64,000 nucleotides of DNA. Source: Acinetobacter bouvetii DSM 14964 = CIP 107468. Its GTDB lineage: Bacteria; Pseudomonadota; Gammaproteobacteria; Pseudomonadales; Moraxellaceae. The position numbers and the translations under genes are program-made. Under the pieces are notes generated by a model. It saw only the letters and a program-made list of their open reading frames with translations, was not told the DNA's origin and searched no databases. The stretch spans positions 239,757-303,756 of the forward strand of contig NZ_KB849725.1 of NCBI RefSeq assembly GCF_000368865.1, read 5' to 3'. This document shows positions 8,412-18,584 of this stretch, in pieces (positions within the stretch are counted from its first letter, which is position 1; each line of letters starts with the position of its first letter).

Positions 8412-8918
8412 ATGAATCTCCCTAAACCGCTGAGCTATACCGTTCTTGCGCTGGCAGGCGCTGTTTCAATGTCTGCATTTGCTGCAGAGCCGCCGCAGGA
8501 GCATGAAGAGGCTGTGCGCCTGCCTGTGCTGACCGTTCTGGCTGAACCCGAATTGCGTGAAGAAACCGGCGTGGTGCCTTATCAGCAGGAAACTGCGCGC
8601 CGCAAAGCGCTGCAGCACCGGGTAATGCAAATTGAAGAAGACACCCAGTCCTTTGTGGTGGATCCTTCAATTGTGGCCAATTTAGATATTTTGCCAGCAG
8701 AGCCGTCGCCGAATTTATCCAGTTTGCCGCCAGCGCTGCAGCAGCATGTGTTGAATATCGCCAGCGGCCTGCAGTCTTCGGATCCGCGCAATGGCCTTTA
8801 CATCATGCTTCAGCCTTTTGGCATCAACCGTGATGCCACCAATGTACAAATCAGCCGTGAACAAATCAATTTAGGCACTATCGACCGCTCAATGCTGGAA
8901 GGCCTGCCTCGCAAGTAA
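8412..8918 (+). CDS. Secreted protein of unknown function
   Basis: 168 residues with a Sec signal peptide (MNLPKPLSYTVLALAGAVSM, cleavage likely after AFA, about residue 24). The mature part is acidic then basic, with LPVLTVLAEPELREETG and a middle section of Pro and Leu. No named domain. A terminator follows, so it is a single-gene unit. Confidence 0.75.
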   Translation: MNLPKPLSYTVLALAGAVSMSAFAAEPPQEHEEAVRLPVLTVLAEPELREETGVVPYQQETARRKALQHRVMQIEEDTQSFVVDPSIVANLDILPAEPSPNLSSLPPALQQHVLNIASGLQSSDPRNGLYIMLQPFGINRDATNVQISREQINLGTIDRSMLEGLPRK

Positions 8919-8947
8919 GCGCGCAATGGTTTTAAATTCAAAACGTG

Positions 8948-8976
8948 AAAATCCGCAATCAATGTGCGGATTTTTT
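8948..8976 (+). terminator. Terminator after the secreted protein gene at 8412
   Basis: A 10-bp stem AAAATCCGCA/TGCGGATTTT (8948-8957 and 8965-8974) followed by T residues. Confidence 0.88.
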
Positions 8977-9180
8977 AATTTTCAGGCCTGATTTTTGCGT
9001 CATTTCAGGGAAATTGCGTTTTGAATTCAAATTTTTTCAGGCGGATTTTTTTAAATTCAAAACCGATGCCGCGCAAAAAAAAGTTTGAATTTAAAAGCGG
9101 TAAAGCTGAATTTTGCTTATTTATTCGCCATTTGTGTATTTTAGATTTAAACTGTAAAGAAACTGGATTCGGAGCGTTTT

Positions 9181-9930
9181 ATGCCACGTATCTTTATTAT
9201 TTTAACCGCCGCTACCGTAATTATCTTTGGCGGGCTGTTTTATCAATACTATGCGCAGCAAAAAGAAGCAGGCCAGCTGCAAGCCTATCAAACCGTGCTG
9301 CTGGAAAAAACCGAGCAGATTTTTGCTCAGGCCAAAGACACATCCAAACCCATTCAAGTCGATATTGCAGATCCGCGGCTGCAGGGCGATTATCAGGTGA
9401 TGGCGAATTTTGTGCTGACGCAGATGATACAAAGCGCCGAGGCCAGAAATGCCTATATCCGTGAACTTAAAGCGCAGGATTGGGATCATTTTTTAGATAT
9501 TGACCGCCTCGCAGCCGATAAAAAGCAGAATTATCAAGCAACTGAAGAAATGCTGAAAAATGTGCATGCGGCAGTGGAGAGCTATGCGCAGAAAATGCAG
9601 CAATTTGAACAAAACAGTTTGGAGCAGGCCAAGAATTTACCGATTAAAAGCAAATACCGCCATCAGCTGGCGCAGAGCCTGAGAGACAGCCAGCACAGCG
9701 ATGATGCGCATGCGCTGTTTGAGCTGGAGAAGCAAAGCTTGGCCAAAGCCGATGCAATTTTTGAGGTGCTGAAAAACAATAGATGGGAACAGCGCGGGAA
9801 GACCTTTATGTTTTATGAAGACGCGCCTTTAGCGGAGTTTAATGCGCTCTATAAGGAGATACTGGCGCTGAATCAGCAAATGAAGCAGGTCAGCGTGCAG
9901 AACCGCAAAGAGATTGCAGAGAAGCTTTAA
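9181..9930 (+). CDS. Membrane-anchored, mostly helical protein of unknown function
   Basis: 249 residues. An N-terminal hydrophobic segment (3-22, PRIFIILTAATVIIFGGLFY) anchors the protein, and the rest is charged, Gln/Glu/Lys/Ala-rich and probably alpha-helical throughout, with likely coiled coil around 85-150 and 195-245. The start is supported by GGAG about 8 bases upstream. I recognise no domain. It is a monocistronic gene; a different frame that overlaps its first 280 bases has no comparable features. Confidence 0.75.
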   Translation: MPRIFIILTAATVIIFGGLFYQYYAQQKEAGQLQAYQTVLLEKTEQIFAQAKDTSKPIQVDIADPRLQGDYQVMANFVLTQMIQSAEARNAYIRELKAQDWDHFLDIDRLAADKKQNYQATEEMLKNVHAAVESYAQKMQQFEQNSLEQAKNLPIKSKYRHQLAQSLRDSQHSDDAHALFELEKQSLAKADAIFEVLKNNRWEQRGKTFMFYEDAPLAEFNALYKEILALNQQMKQVSVQNRKEIAEKL

Positions 9931-10273
9931 TCCGCCTTTTCAGGAGGCAGCCTGCAGCATTCATCATGGCATTTGAGACGAGGGCTGCTGAGCTGTCATT
10001 CATTTGCGCCAGGCCGGTGAAATTCTGGAAAATGTTTCTGCTGTAAACGGTATTGCGCAGGCGAGTACTGGTTTTTTCTTCAGCCCCTGTTTTTATGCAA
10101 TGGATGATTGGCACAGTACAGAGCCGATTGTGATGCTTCAAGCTAAGACGGGGCAGTATTTTTGAAGATGCCCGCAGCCAGTATTGATTTTAGAATTGAG
10201 CCGGCAGTTTGCCTGAACCGCGATTATAAAAAAAGACGCCTTTCAGGCGTCTTTTTAAACAGCAGCGCTTAAA
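9931..10273 (+). other. 343-bp stretch with no clear gene
   Basis: Besides the terminator near its right end, it holds a 57-codon open frame at 9992-10165 without a good start or ribosome site. Its translation (for example FFFSPCFYAMDDWHSTEPIV) reads more like protein than chance sequence, so it could be the 3' remnant of a decayed gene, but I cannot assign it. Confidence 0.3.
10229..10256 (-). terminator. Terminator of the 11-mer repeat protein gene
   Basis: GACGCC/GGCGTC core stem extended by A-T pairs (10231-10240 and 10246-10255, loop TTTCA). On the minus strand it ends in seven T, immediately past the stop at 10274. Confidence 0.9.
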
Positions 10274-10843
10274 TTAAGCCGCTTTTTTCTTGAACCAAGA
10301 GAAGAAACCTTTTTTCTCTTCAGTTTGCGCTTTTGCAGCTTCAGCTGTTTTTTCTGCGCATGTTTCAGCACATGCTTTTTGGGCTTCAGCAGTCATTGCT
10401 GTAGCTTTCACTTCAGCCGCTTCTACCGCCTCAGCTTTAGCTGCAACAGCGTCTTTAACTTCAGCTGTTTTAGCGGCAGCGGCATCTTTCGTATCTACAG
10501 CGGTTTTAACAGCTGCGTCTTTAACTTCAGCTGTTTCAGCGGCAGCAGCATCTTTCGCGTTTACAGCAGTTGTAACAGTTGCGTCTTTTACAGCAGCAGT
10601 TTTGGCAGCCGCCGCGTCTTTCACGTTTACAGCGGTTTTAACAGCAGCATCTTTTACGGCAACAGTTTTAACTGCAGCTTTTTTTGCAGCAGCTGCAGTA
10701 TTGGTTTTCACAGCAGCGGCTGTTTTAACGGCGTCCGCTTTAACTTGCGCAAGCGGGTTCGCCGCTGGAGCCGCTTCTGCAGCCATCGCAGAAGTTGTGC
10801 CTGCAACTAGAGCAATCGCCATAGCAGTTTTCATCGCATTCAT
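10274..10843 (-). CDS. Secreted Ala/Lys-rich protein with seven tandem 11-residue repeats (LEA-like)
   Basis: The ATG at 10841-10843 is preceded by AGGA with eight bases of spacing; the frame is open upstream but without a better start. 189 residues: a signal peptide (MNAMKTAMAIALVAGTTSAM, cleavage near 20-22), an Ala/Lys region, then seven contiguous 11-mers at residues 63-139, each with Lys-Asp at positions 2-3 (VKDAAVKTAVN, VKDAAAAKTAA, VKDATVTTAVN, AKDAAAAETAE and so on). The 22-residue pairs repeat three times. The C-terminus has two Cys (158 and 162) and a cationic aromatic tail GFFSWFKKK. 11-mer amphipathic repeats are known from group 3 LEA proteins and some apolipoproteins; here the likely role is a periplasmic or membrane-associated stress or desiccation protein. 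This is an inference from composition only. Confidence 0.8.
   Translation of the reverse strand: MNAMKTAMAIALVAGTTSAMAAEAAPAANPLAQVKADAVKTAAAVKTNTAAAAKKAAVKTVAVKDAAVKTAVNVKDAAAAKTAAVKDATVTTAVNAKDAAAAETAEVKDAAVKTAVDTKDAAAAKTAEVKDAVAAKAEAVEAAEVKATAMTAEAQKACAETCAEKTAEAAKAQTEEKKGFFSWFKKKAA
10427..10657 (-). repeat. Tandem repeats encoding seven 11-mers
   Basis: 33-bp units, arranged as three 66-bp pairs plus one more 33-bp unit, code for residues 63-139 of the protein above. The DNA units are imperfect copies (for example AAAGACGC/TGCC-type alternation), so this is a degenerate minisatellite rather than a recent expansion. Confidence 0.8.
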
Positions 10844-11071
10844 GGGTAGCATCCTGAATTTTATGATTCGGTTGGAGGGAGAGTTGGCTATGTTAATGCT
10901 TATGAAACATGGATTTAGGCTATTGATTATGGAACAGGCTAAAATTGTGTGAATAATCAACTATATTTACAGAGGCATAACATGATGTTTCGGACCGTTA
11001 CACTTTGGCTTTCTATTTTTTAAATCGGTCTCTGCATATTATTTATTAGCTCTTGTTCATCGCTGAACATC

Positions 11072-11100
11072 AAAGCCCCTAATGTTGAGGGGCTTTTATT
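11072..11100 (-). terminator. Terminator between the lipoprotein gene and the 11-mer gene
   Basis: AAAGCCCCT/AGGGGCTTT (11072-11080 and 11088-11096), loop of 7 nt, flanked by T-runs in both directions. It ends the minus-strand lipoprotein gene that stops at 11125. Confidence 0.8.
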
Positions 11101-11124
11101 TTTGGCAAAATGGATATAGGACGG

Positions 11125-11823
11125 TCAGTCAAAAATTTTATCGGCAGCTTGGAAAGGCAGGCTGACCACGTCGATTGCCACGGCAAAAGGCAGCAGCACT
11201 AATTTTTCAAAAGGATTCATGCCTGACTTGGATTTATAGCTTTCCTCTTGATGGGTATAAATACTCACCTGATAAGGCTTACTCAGGGCTTTTAAAGAGG
11301 CTAAATTGTTCGCGGCAGGGTAGACCACACCTGCCAGTTTGATCTCAAAACAGAAACGCTGTGCCAACATGCGTTCATCACTGGAACTTGAACATTCCTT
11401 CGCGCCATTTTCAATAAAAAATTCCAGATCTTTTTTGCTGATGTCTTCTTTGAGTTTCACATAAGATAGCGGCAGTGTTCCTGTAAAATGGCCATCATTC
11501 TTTTCTGAATAGAAACTCAGTTCTCGGGTGACTTGGATATTTCTCGGGTCGAGTTTCCCAACCAAGCTGACAAATTGAGGCCCGCCTTGGGTAAGGACAT
11601 AGCTCTTTTGCTGCCCTGCAATCACTAAACTATGCGCAGGTAAATTCGGCAAAGGCTGAGCAGGTTTGCCAAAAGCCACCACTTGGTCTTCGATCAAGGT
11701 GACTTGGTTAGTGCGGGTATAGGTTTTATTGTCTTTGGTCATCAGGGTTTTGGTGGCACAGCCTGTGAATAATGTCCCCATGACGCCTAAGCAAATGATG
11801 GTTTTTAAAGGTGATGCAAACAT
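11125..11823 (-). CDS. Lipoprotein of unknown function
   Basis: I place the start at the ATG at 11821-11823, which has CGGAG about eight bases upstream; the frame extends six codons further. 232 residues: signal peptide with lipobox LFTGC. The mature protein has two Cys (ECSSSS and RFCFEI) and ends in a hydrophobic stretch KLVLLPFAVAIDVVSLPFQ, a pattern that recalls the C-terminal element of YceK/YidQ-type small lipoproteins. Probably an outer-membrane lipoprotein. Divergent from tehB with a 283-bp intergenic region. Confidence 0.8.
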   Translation of the reverse strand: MFASPLKTIICLGVMGTLFTGCATKTLMTKDNKTYTRTNQVTLIEDQVVAFGKPAQPLPNLPAHSLVIAGQQKSYVLTQGGPQFVSLVGKLDPRNIQVTRELSFYSEKNDGHFTGTLPLSYVKLKEDISKKDLEFFIENGAKECSSSSDERMLAQRFCFEIKLAGVVYPAANNLASLKALSKPYQVSIYTHQEESYKSKSGMNPFEKLVLLPFAVAIDVVSLPFQAADKIFD

Positions 11824-12006
11824 CGATAGACTCCGAATCATTTGAAATATAGCTAAGCTGAATTTTTATTGTCTTTCAGCCTATCATTAAAACATTCAAA
11901 AAGGCGTCAAAACCCAAAAGTTTAAAGTCATGAAAGTTCTATGAGTTGCGCAATGTAGGGGAGCGACGGATTTTATTTCTTACTGATCTGTAGTTTCTAG
12001 ATACTG

Positions 12007-12041
12007 AATGAATGTTCATTTGAGTCTGAACTGGCTATGAT
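12007..12041 (+). promoter_or_regulatory. Candidate TetR-type operator overlapping the tehB promoter
   Basis: An inverted repeat AATGAA-TG-TTCATT at 12007-12020 sits upstream of a TATGAT (-10 like) at 12036-12041, so it would cover the -35 region. Such AATGAA..TTCATT palindromes are common in TetR-family operators. No TetR gene is in the window, so this is a weak prediction. Confidence 0.35.
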
Positions 12042-12106
12042 CATGTAAGAGCTTAATAAAAAGTATGGACTGGCGAATACGTCATAACAAGAGTGGGAAT
12101 CGGCTG

Positions 12107-12979
12107 ATGCAAGACTTGATTTGTTATAAAGAACTTCCTGTGTGGACTGCGCAGACCATTCCGCAAGGGTTTAAAAATCAGCACAATACCAAAGCGGGCA
12201 CGTGGGCCAAGTTAAAAATTTATCAAGGGGAACTGCGCTTTGCTTTTTTAGATAAGGCAGGCCAAGTGCAATCTGAACATCTGTTTACACCTGAGCAACA
12301 GCCGCCGTTTATTCAGCCTCAAGCATGGCACAAAATTGTTTCGACCAGTGATGATATAGAGTGTCAGCTGCAATTTTACTGTACCCAGCAGGATTATTTT
12401 TATAAGAAATATCAGCTTTCACCTACGCACTCAGAAATTTTGGCAGCTACGCCGTATTTACACGGTGGCCGGGCTTTGGATGTCGGCTGTGGACAAGGGC
12501 GAAATTCACTGTACTTAAGTCAGCAGGGCTTTGAGGTGGATGCTTGGGACGTGAATCCGCAAAGTTTGCAAAAATTACAGCAGATTATAGATACCGAAGG
12601 TATTCAAAAGATTCATATACAACAGCGTGACCTCAATGCTGACCCAAGCATTACAGGTACATACGACTTTATTTGCTGTACGGTGGTGATGATGTTTTTA
12701 GAAGCCCAAACCGTGAAGCCACTAATTCAACAGATGCAGCAAACAACCAAAGTGAACGGGTTTAACTTGATCGTGTGTGCGATGGACACCGATGATATTC
12801 CTGTACAGCCTGACTTTCCTTTTTCGTTTAAAGCAGGAGAGTTAAGTGCGCTATACGATGGCTGGAACATTGTGAAATACAATGAAAATGTAGGGGAGTT
12901 ACATCGGGTCGATGAGAAGGGTGAGCGGATTCAACAGCATTTTGCGACGTTATTGGCGCAGCGTATTATTGGCCAATAG
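12107..12979 (+). CDS. tehB: Tellurite-resistance methyltransferase TehB (long form)
   Basis: 290 residues from the ATG at 12107, which begins MQDLICYKELPVWT, the same N-terminus as the long Haemophilus-type TehB; GGGA lies eight bases before it, while an upstream ATG at 12065 has no such site. Residues 1-100 are the DUF1971-like N-terminal domain (QAWHKI, CQLQFYC); the C-terminal part is a SAM methyltransferase with ALDVGCGQGRNSLYLS, AWDVN, CCTVVMMFLEA, LIVCAMDTDD and VGELHRVDEKGERI, matching TehB closely. It methylates tellurite/selenite-type oxyanions in the family. Its location may be accessory. Confidence 0.93.
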   Translation: MQDLICYKELPVWTAQTIPQGFKNQHNTKAGTWAKLKIYQGELRFAFLDKAGQVQSEHLFTPEQQPPFIQPQAWHKIVSTSDDIECQLQFYCTQQDYFYKKYQLSPTHSEILAATPYLHGGRALDVGCGQGRNSLYLSQQGFEVDAWDVNPQSLQKLQQIIDTEGIQKIHIQQRDLNADPSITGTYDFICCTVVMMFLEAQTVKPLIQQMQQTTKVNGFNLIVCAMDTDDIPVQPDFPFSFKAGELSALYDGWNIVKYNENVGELHRVDEKGERIQQHFATLLAQRIIGQ

Positions 12980-13003
12980 ATTTTACTTTAGGTGGGGGAA
13001 ATA

Positions 13004-14137
13004 ATGGGTGAAAAATTTGAATTTGAGATTCAAGAATCTTTAGATACTATAAATAAAATTCTTGGAATTGCAGAAAAATATGAGAGTCAAAGTGATTTTG
13101 ATGGGCTACTAGCTAAGAACCTTTTAGCTTTTCACTCGATTATAAATGATAGTTCTTTTGTTAATAGGCTGAATGCCCAGCTAATTACATGTCGAAATTA
13201 TCGAGGATTAAAGTTAATGAGAGCTTGGGACGGTGGATTTGCAAGCTTTAGTAAAGATGATGAAGTTATTCGTTTACATAGGCTGGCTTTATTTTTAGTG
13301 ATTTATCTAAGAGAATTAAGTTTTAGAGGGAATTATAGTATAGATGAAAGGGATGATTTTTATTCATTAAATGAATTGATTAGACGAAATAGGAAGGAAT
13401 TTTTTGAAAAATCTTCATGGTGTATAAATTTATTAGATGATCTGCCAACTCTCATCATGCAAGAAGAATTCCATTCTGATCATGCTAGAGCTTTATCAAA
13501 TGCAATCAAAAGTACAGATATTAATAAGGTTGAAGAATTTATACGAACAAAAAATGAGTCTATATCTAAAATAGATACATGGAATAATGAGTTTCAAGAG
13601 AAAAAGTCGGCTGTAGAAGTTCTTAAAGATAAGTTAGATACTTATCAGACAGCTTTTAATTTTGTAGGTCTATATCAAGGTTTTTCAAGCCTTCTCAAGA
13701 AGAAAGTCGATGAACTTGATAGTTTAAAAATTCAGTATTTTTTTATAGGGCTTATCATTATATCAATACCCCTTTTAGAACTGGCATGGGTATTTGATAA
13801 TTTAAATAGTATAGATTCAACGAAAGTGTTATTTATTGTTTTTCCAACACTAACGCTTTTATTCGTTCTTTTTTGGTTTTTTAGAATTGTTTTACACAAT
13901 ATCAAATCGGTCAAATCTCAAATCATGCAACTCGAATTACGTATGACATTGTGTCAATTTATTCAAAGCTATGCAGAAAAATCGAAAGAGCTCAAAGAAG
14001 CCAATAAAGAAGGTTTTGAAAAGTTTGAGAATATTATATTTTCCTCCATTGTTTCTTCAGATGAAAATATACCCTCAACTTTTGATGGGATGGAGCATGT
14101 CTCAAATTTATTAAAAAACTTTAAATCAAACCCTTAA
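13004..14137 (+). CDS. AT-rich two-TM protein of unknown function, probably acquired
   Basis: Start at the ATG at 13004 with GGGGGA before it (an in-frame GTG at 12992 sits inside that site). 377 residues: a mainly helical N-terminal part of about 240 residues with a likely coiled coil near 185-245, two TM segments (about 244-264 and 275-297), then a cytoplasmic tail with QIMQLELRMTLCQFIQSYAE and a C-terminal ~40-residue helix-rich end. The layout (helical N-half, two adjacent TMs, charged helix ELRMTLCQFI with a following stretch) resembles membrane effector proteins found in several phage-defence families such as DUF6161, but I cannot assign one. Base composition is very AT-rich compared with neighbours: the 60 bases 13021-13080 contain only 13 G or C, while 15421-15480 in fadB contain 29. 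This is consistent with horizontal acquisition. Confidence 0.8.
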   Translation: MGEKFEFEIQESLDTINKILGIAEKYESQSDFDGLLAKNLLAFHSIINDSSFVNRLNAQLITCRNYRGLKLMRAWDGGFASFSKDDEVIRLHRLALFLVIYLRELSFRGNYSIDERDDFYSLNELIRRNRKEFFEKSSWCINLLDDLPTLIMQEEFHSDHARALSNAIKSTDINKVEEFIRTKNESISKIDTWNNEFQEKKSAVEVLKDKLDTYQTAFNFVGLYQGFSSLLKKKVDELDSLKIQYFFIGLIIISIPLLELAWVFDNLNSIDSTKVLFIVFPTLTLLFVLFWFFRIVLHNIKSVKSQIMQLELRMTLCQFIQSYAEKSKELKEANKEGFEKFENIIFSSIVSSDENIPSTFDGMEHVSNLLKNFKSNP

Positions 14138-14140
14138 AAA

Positions 14141-14166
14141 AACCCCGCAATAAGCGGGGTTCTTTT
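14141..14166 (+). terminator. Bidirectional terminator between the AT-rich gene and fadA
   Basis: AACCCCGC/GCGGGGTT stem (14141-14148 and 14154-14161) with a 5-nt loop and A/T runs on both sides; it serves the convergent fadA as well. Confidence 0.9.
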
Positions 14167-14188
14167 TATCTCAGTATTTAACTAAATA

Positions 14189-15361
<1,173 letters not shown>

Positions 15362-15373
15362 TCACGTTGCTCC

Positions 15374-17527
15374 TTAACCGTAGAATTTTTTGTTGTTAGC
15401 AGCCATGTCACGCAACATCTGTGGCGCTTCATAAGCCTTACCTAAGTGTGCGTATTTGTCGCAAAGTGCAACGTACTCAGCAACACCTGTTTGGTCGATG
15501 TAACGGCATGGACCACCACGGAATGGAGGGAAACCTACACCCATAATCATCGCCATGTCTGCTTCAGAAGCAGTCGCTACGATGTTGTCTTCTAAGCAGC
15601 GAACAGTTTCGTTACAGAAAGCAAGCATCATACGGTCAATGATTTCTTGAGCATCAAACTCGCGTTTTTCCGCAGTTGCCACAGTAGCAACAAGCTCATA
15701 TGCAGTTGGATCAACCACTTTGGCTTTTTTGCCTTTACGGTCAAGTTCGTATTTGTAGAAACCAACGTCGTTCTTTTGACCCAAACGTTTGTTTTCGTAC
15801 ATGATTTCGATTGAACCTTTGAAGTCAGGCTTCATACGGTCAGGGAAACCTTCAGCCATGACTTCTGCACCGTGAACGCCCGTGTCGATACCAACAACGT
15901 CGATTAGGTAAGCAGGACCCATAGGCCAGCCGAATTTTTCCATGACTTTGTCGACTTGCTGGAAGTCAGCACCGTCTTTCAATAGCAGGTCAAATGCACC
16001 GAAGTAAGGGAACAATACGCGGTTTACAAGGAAACCAGGGCAGTCGTTGACAACAATCGGTGTTTTACCCATTTTCTGAGCAAGAACCACAGTGGTCGCA
16101 ATTGCTTCAGCCGAAGTCTTCTCACCACGGATCACTTCTACCAATGGCATCATGTGTACTGGGTTAAAGAAGTGCATACCGACAAAGTTTTCAGGACGCT
16201 GTAGGTTTTCAGCCAAACGTGTGATTGAAATTGTTGAAGTATTTGAAGCAATGATCGTGTTGTCACGAACATTTTTCTCAGTTTCAGCAAGTACAATGCC
16301 TTTTACTTTTGGATTTTCAGTCACCGCTTCAATCACGATGTCCACTTCTTTAAACTCGTCATAGCTTAAAGTTGGACGGATGCGCGCAAGTGTTTCACCC
16401 ATTTTTGCAGGGGTCATTTTTTTGCGTTCAACTTGCTTGGTCAGTAAGCCATTGGCTTCTTTCATACCCAAAGCAAGTTGCGGGTTACCAATGTCTTTCA
16501 TGATGATAGGTGTGCCTTTGCTTGCCGCTTGGTAAGCAATACCGCCACCCATGATGCCCGCGCCCAATACAGCCGCTTGGTTGACAGGGTGCGCACCTTT
16601 TTCATATTTCTTCGAAGTTTTCTTCACCACTTGGTCATTGATGAATAGACCAATTAACGCATTTGCTTGTGGTGTAATGGCTGCTTTTGCAAAACCAGCC
16701 GCTTCAGCTTGAAGCGCTTCATTACGCGGAAGGCTTGCACCTGCTTGTAATGAGTCAAGAAGAAGTTTAGGCGCAGGGTATTGAGCAGGATTTGCTTTTG
16801 CAAGAACTGCACCTTTCGCCGAGTTGAACGCCATCATTTGTTCGATTGGGTTCAATTTAACTGGGTCAAGTTTTTCCTGGCGTTTTGCTTTCCAGTCTAC
16901 ACGGCCAGCAAGGGCTTGTTTAACCAAGTCAATTGCAGCGTCTTGCAGTTTATCCGCAGCAACAACCGCATCAACCGCACCGTCTTTCAGCGCAGCAGCT
17001 GGTTTTTTAGGATTGGCCATGGCCATCCATTCAACTGCATTGTCGATACCGATCAGGCGGCTTAAACGAACTGTACCGCCGAAACCAGGGAAGATGCCCA
17101 GTTTGATTTCAGGAAGGCCGACTTGCGCCGCTTCTGACATCACGCGATAGTCACACACGAGGCACATTTCAAAGCCGCCGCCCAATGCCATGCCATTGAT
17201 TGCTGCAACTTTAGGAATGTCTAAATCTTCAAACGCATTGAAGATGTCGTGAACAGGCAATGCCCAATCCACAATCGCTTGTTCGCCTTGAGCGAAGTTT
17301 GCGCCAAATTCAGTAATATCTGCGCCAACGATAAATGTAGATTTAGCCGAAGTAACGATTAAGCCTTTGATGTCACCGTTTGCTTTAACCGCGTCAATTG
17401 CAGCTTTAAAATCTTCAATTGTTGCACGGTTAAATTTGTTGACCGACTCACCTTGTAAGTCAAAGCGGAATTCTGCAATTCCGTCCGAAAGCATTTGGAC
17501 GGTAATGGCATTGCCAGCGTGGATCAT
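15374..17527 (-). CDS. fadB: Fatty-acid oxidation complex alpha subunit (enoyl-CoA hydratase/3-hydroxyacyl-CoA dehydrogenase)
   Basis: 717 residues. The N-terminal crotonase domain (about 1-190) has the oxyanion-hole regions [12 protein letters not shown] and [11 protein letters not shown], and the catalytic Glu in [15 protein letters not shown]; a linker follows; the HAD domain starts with the Rossmann motif [13 protein letters not shown] (about 318) and carries the catalytic His in [16 protein letters not shown]. This is the bacterial FadB order. It makes the first two steps after acyl-CoA dehydrogenase and hands on to FadA. First gene of the fadBA operon. Confidence 0.97.
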   Translation of the reverse strand: MIHAGNAITVQMLSDGIAEFRFDLQGESVNKFNRATIEDFKAAIDAVKANGDIKGLIVTSAKSTFIVGADITEFGANFAQGEQAIVDWALPVHDIFNAFEDLDIPKVAAINGMALGGGFEMCLVCDYRVMSEAAQVGLPEIKLGIFPGFGGTVRLSRLIGIDNAVEWMAMANPKKPAAALKDGAVDAVVAADKLQDAAIDLVKQALAGRVDWKAKRQEKLDPVKLNPIEQMMAFNSAKGAVLAKANPAQYPAPKLLLDSLQAGASLPRNEALQAEAAGFAKAAITPQANALIGLFINDQVVKKTSKKYEKGAHPVNQAAVLGAGIMGGGIAYQAASKGTPIIMKDIGNPQLALGMKEANGLLTKQVERKKMTPAKMGETLARIRPTLSYDEFKEVDIVIEAVTENPKVKGIVLAETEKNVRDNTIIASNTSTISITRLAENLQRPENFVGMHFFNPVHMMPLVEVIRGEKTSAEAIATTVVLAQKMGKTPIVVNDCPGFLVNRVLFPYFGAFDLLLKDGADFQQVDKVMEKFGWPMGPAYLIDVVGIDTGVHGAEVMAEGFPDRMKPDFKGSIEIMYENKRLGQKNDVGFYKYELDRKGKKAKVVDPTAYELVATVATAEKREFDAQEIIDRMMLAFCNETVRCLEDNIVATASEADMAMIMGVGFPPFRGGPCRYIDQTGVAEYVALCDKYAHLGKAYEAPQMLRDMAANNKKFYG

Positions 17528-17933
17528 GCCTGATCTCCTTTATTTTGGAGGACTTCTAAGTTGATGTTTTGAAGCGGTGAGTACGCGATTCCTGCGCACT
17601 TTTTGCCTCGCTAATCTTACGATAACTATATCTAAAAAGAACATAACAAGTTGTATCAAGCCGTGACGCAAGGGTCATCAATTTTTTTTCTCATCAATGG
17701 GGGCTGAACTGCGCCATGCCTGCATCTGCAGCAGATAGTGTATGGGAACTGATTGTTTCAGCAGGTATTTTAAAATTCGTAACGGCATGATTTATGCCAT
17801 CAATGGACTGTTTTTTTTTGTAGACGGGTCTTTATTTGCAGTCAGAAAAGTCAATTGCAACTCAAAATACCCTGCGGCGCGTTTTTTATGAGGATTAGTT
17901 TTGCAGTGTTGATCATTAATCCATGAAAAAAAT
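17528..17933. other. 406-bp intergenic region between divergent fadB and the PH-domain gene
   Basis: Contains the fadBA promoter region. I see no open frame worth calling and no confident promoter hexamers or fatty-acid regulator palindrome. AT-rich, with a T-rich run near 17810-17820 and short CATCAATGG repeats. Confidence 0.5.
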
Positions 17934-18398
17934 ATGGGATTAATTTACACTGCAAAAATAAGCATTGAAAAATTATGGTTTCCGGCTATGCAAAGATTTC
18001 GAAGTAAAATTGACTGGTGGGTAATGGGGTTTGTGATCTGTTTGACGGGGATGCTGATACAGCTGCTGCTGACCATGTATGCGAAGGGCACCATGGCAGA
18101 GTATCCGGAGCATACCGCGGTTTATGTGCTGACTATTGCAATGATCTGGTGGCCGGTCTGGACGACGCAGTATACAGTGGCTAACGGGCAATTGAATATC
18201 CGCTGCATGTGGCTGAACAGGAATATTCCTATGGCTGATATTCAGGGCATTTCTCCGACGTCCAACTCCGTTTCATCACCTGCGCTGTCCCTTGACCGTC
18301 TGAAAGTTGATTATCTGAAAGATGGAAAAATTAAATCTGTATTGGTTTCCCCAAAAGACAAGCAGGGTTTCACTAGCCTATTGATGTCAAAGATTTAG
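17934..18398 (+). CDS. YyaB-like PH-domain (bPH_4) membrane protein
   Basis: 154 residues. Two hydrophobic segments (about 30-50 and 60-80 in this numbering, VMGFVICLTGMLIQLLLTMY and VYVLTIAMIWWPVW) precede a small domain with LNIRCMWLNRNIPMADIQGI, SSPALSLDRLKVDY and VLVSPKDKQGF, the bacterial PH-like YyaB pattern. Membrane-associated; function unknown in the family. The ATG at 17934 has no clear ribosome site; the ATG at 17988 (MQRFRSK) is an equally good start, and the recognisable protein begins there. Confidence 0.7.
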   Translation: MGLIYTAKISIEKLWFPAMQRFRSKIDWWVMGFVICLTGMLIQLLLTMYAKGTMAEYPEHTAVYVLTIAMIWWPVWTTQYTVANGQLNIRCMWLNRNIPMADIQGISPTSNSVSSPALSLDRLKVDYLKDGKIKSVLVSPKDKQGFTSLLMSKI

Positions 18399-18584
18399 CG
18401 CATCTATTTCAGCAATTGGAGTGCCTGATCCATACATGAAGGCAGTATTCTTGATTCGCTGTATTTAACCATTCTGCTTGTTTTATCCTTTGACAGGAAT
18501 ATCTGACCGATTTGTTGATCACAGCTTCATAACATATGGATCAGGCCTGTTGCTGCGGGTTGGGCCAATAAATCCGCTGTTTGT

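Noticed and set aside
9021..9464. 147-residue frame overlapping the start of the gene at 9181
   Set aside because: Different frame, low-complexity Lys/Phe/Arg content with no start signal; the 9181 frame has a ribosome site, TM anchor and fits normal codon use.
10290..10952. 220-residue plus-strand frame opposite the 11-mer repeat gene
   Set aside because: A mirror of the repetitive gene's codon pattern (Ala/Thr/Ser/Phe runs); no ribosome site and no independent features.
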